Source: a virus
IMG/VR virus record: IMGVR_UViG_3300013111_000333
Coordinates: 1 to 32,753 of that record
Length of the DNA: 32,753 nt
Strand: one strand, 5' to 3'
The first letter of the stretch is position 1; each line of letters starts with the position of its first letter. The position numbers and the translations under genes are program-made. Of the stretch, positions 32,467 through 32,753 are shown piece after piece. Under the pieces are notes generated by a model that saw nothing but the letters and a program-made list of their open reading frames with translations, searched no databases and was not told the DNA's origin.

Positions 32467-32753
32467 TTATATGTGTTTCCAACTTATTCTGTTAACTATG
32501 CTTGAGATATTTGCCTGTGCACAATCGAACATTTCTGCTAATTCAGCTTGTGTATATTCTTCACTAGCATACATTTCTCGAATTTCGAGAACATCCTTTT
32601 CTGTAAGTTTCGAATTATAACAACCTTCCCCGCTTTGAGATTCCGATATTTTTCTTTTTGTTTCTTCAGAATGCGTTTTTCCGATTTGAGATTCCGATAT
32701 TTTTCTCTTTGTTTCATCAGAATGCGTTTTTCCGATTTGAGATTCCGATATTT
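32467..32753 (-). CDS. Homing endonuclease, C-terminal part (runs off the window)
   Basis: The reading frame is open from the window edge to a TAA stop, so only the last 95 codons are visible. It holds two complete and one edge-truncated copy of a 17-residue unit (ISESQIGKTHSEETKRK) typical of NUMOD3, a DNA-binding module of phage homing endonucleases. A helix-turn-helix-like tail follows, with the core YTQAELAEMFDCAQANISSI, which probably contacts the target DNA. The nuclease domain (GIY-YIG or HNH in relatives) must lie upstream and cannot be seen. The gene ends 19 bases before the terminase-associated gene, a common landing place for such selfish genes. Assignment to the homing endonuclease class is confident; the catalytic type is unknown. 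Confidence 0.8.
   Translation of the reverse strand, partial: ISESQIGKTHSDETKRKISESQIGKTHSEETKRKISESQSGEGCYNSKLTEKDVLEIREMYASEEYTQAELAEMFDCAQANISSIVNRISWKHI
32641..32753 (-). repeat. 51-bp tandem repeat encoding NUMOD3 units
   Basis: The 51-bp period (17 codons) is seen by aligning TTCCGATAT at 32641, 32692 and 32743. The copies differ at only a few bases. The period is a whole number of codons and the translation is the NUMOD3 unit, so this is a coding repeat. Confidence 0.85.

Noticed and set aside
32641-32753. Regular direct repeats that might be CRISPR-like or an origin iteron array
   Set aside because: The period is 51 bases, there are no unique spacers, and the repeats translate into NUMOD3 units in an open frame.

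Overview
The window is the late (packaging, head, tail) region of a tailed siphovirus-type phage or prophage. Every gene supported here lies on the minus strand, so transcription runs from 32753 towards 1. The DNA is AT-rich. Nearly all genes have strong Shine-Dalgarno sequences of the AGGAGG type, and the tail tip is of the Dit/Tal type. Together these suggest a low-GC Gram-positive (Bacillota-like) host; this is inference. No tRNA, CRISPR array or lysogeny control region was seen. All 37 stop codons I could read are TAA (27) or TAG (10); TGA is never used.

Layout in transcription order. 32753-29648: the C-terminal end of a NUMOD3-type homing endonuclease, a zinc-finger protein in the small-terminase position, and the large terminase. 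29602-22677: portal, a beta-helix protein with its own leader and terminator, a ferritin-like protein, a 64-aa protein, a prohead protease/scaffold fusion, a probable decoration protein and the HK97-fold major capsid protein. 22587-17817: connector, head-closure and tail-completion type proteins, a chaperone-like protein and the major tail protein, with Ig-like domains in two of them. 17721-15285: small accessory genes (basic protein, two overlapping membrane proteins, probable tail assembly chaperone, zinc ribbon, gp10-like protein, holin-like protein).

15213-13733: a RuvC-like nuclease translationally coupled to a complete tyrosine recombinase, sitting inside the tail operon. 13693-8203: the tape measure gene, split by a group I-like intron (11258-12800) that carries an endonuclease with six zinc fingers. 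The 5' and 3' splice sites can be set to the base from P1 and P10 pairing, and splicing restores a 1315-aa protein. 8136-48: distal tail protein, Tal-like hub, a second homing-type endonuclease, a tail fibre whose N-terminus looks like a proteasome/HslV-type Ntn hydrolase, and a run of baseplate and fibre accessory proteins.

Hairpin terminators follow the beta-helix, major capsid, major tail, holin-like and tape measure genes, several with no room for a promoter before the next gene. They probably set the relative amounts of structural proteins within long transcripts. The most unusual items are the ferritin beside the capsid genes, the Ntn-hydrolase/tail-fibre fusion, the intron with its six-finger endonuclease, the recombinase cassette in the tail operon and the absence of TGA stops.
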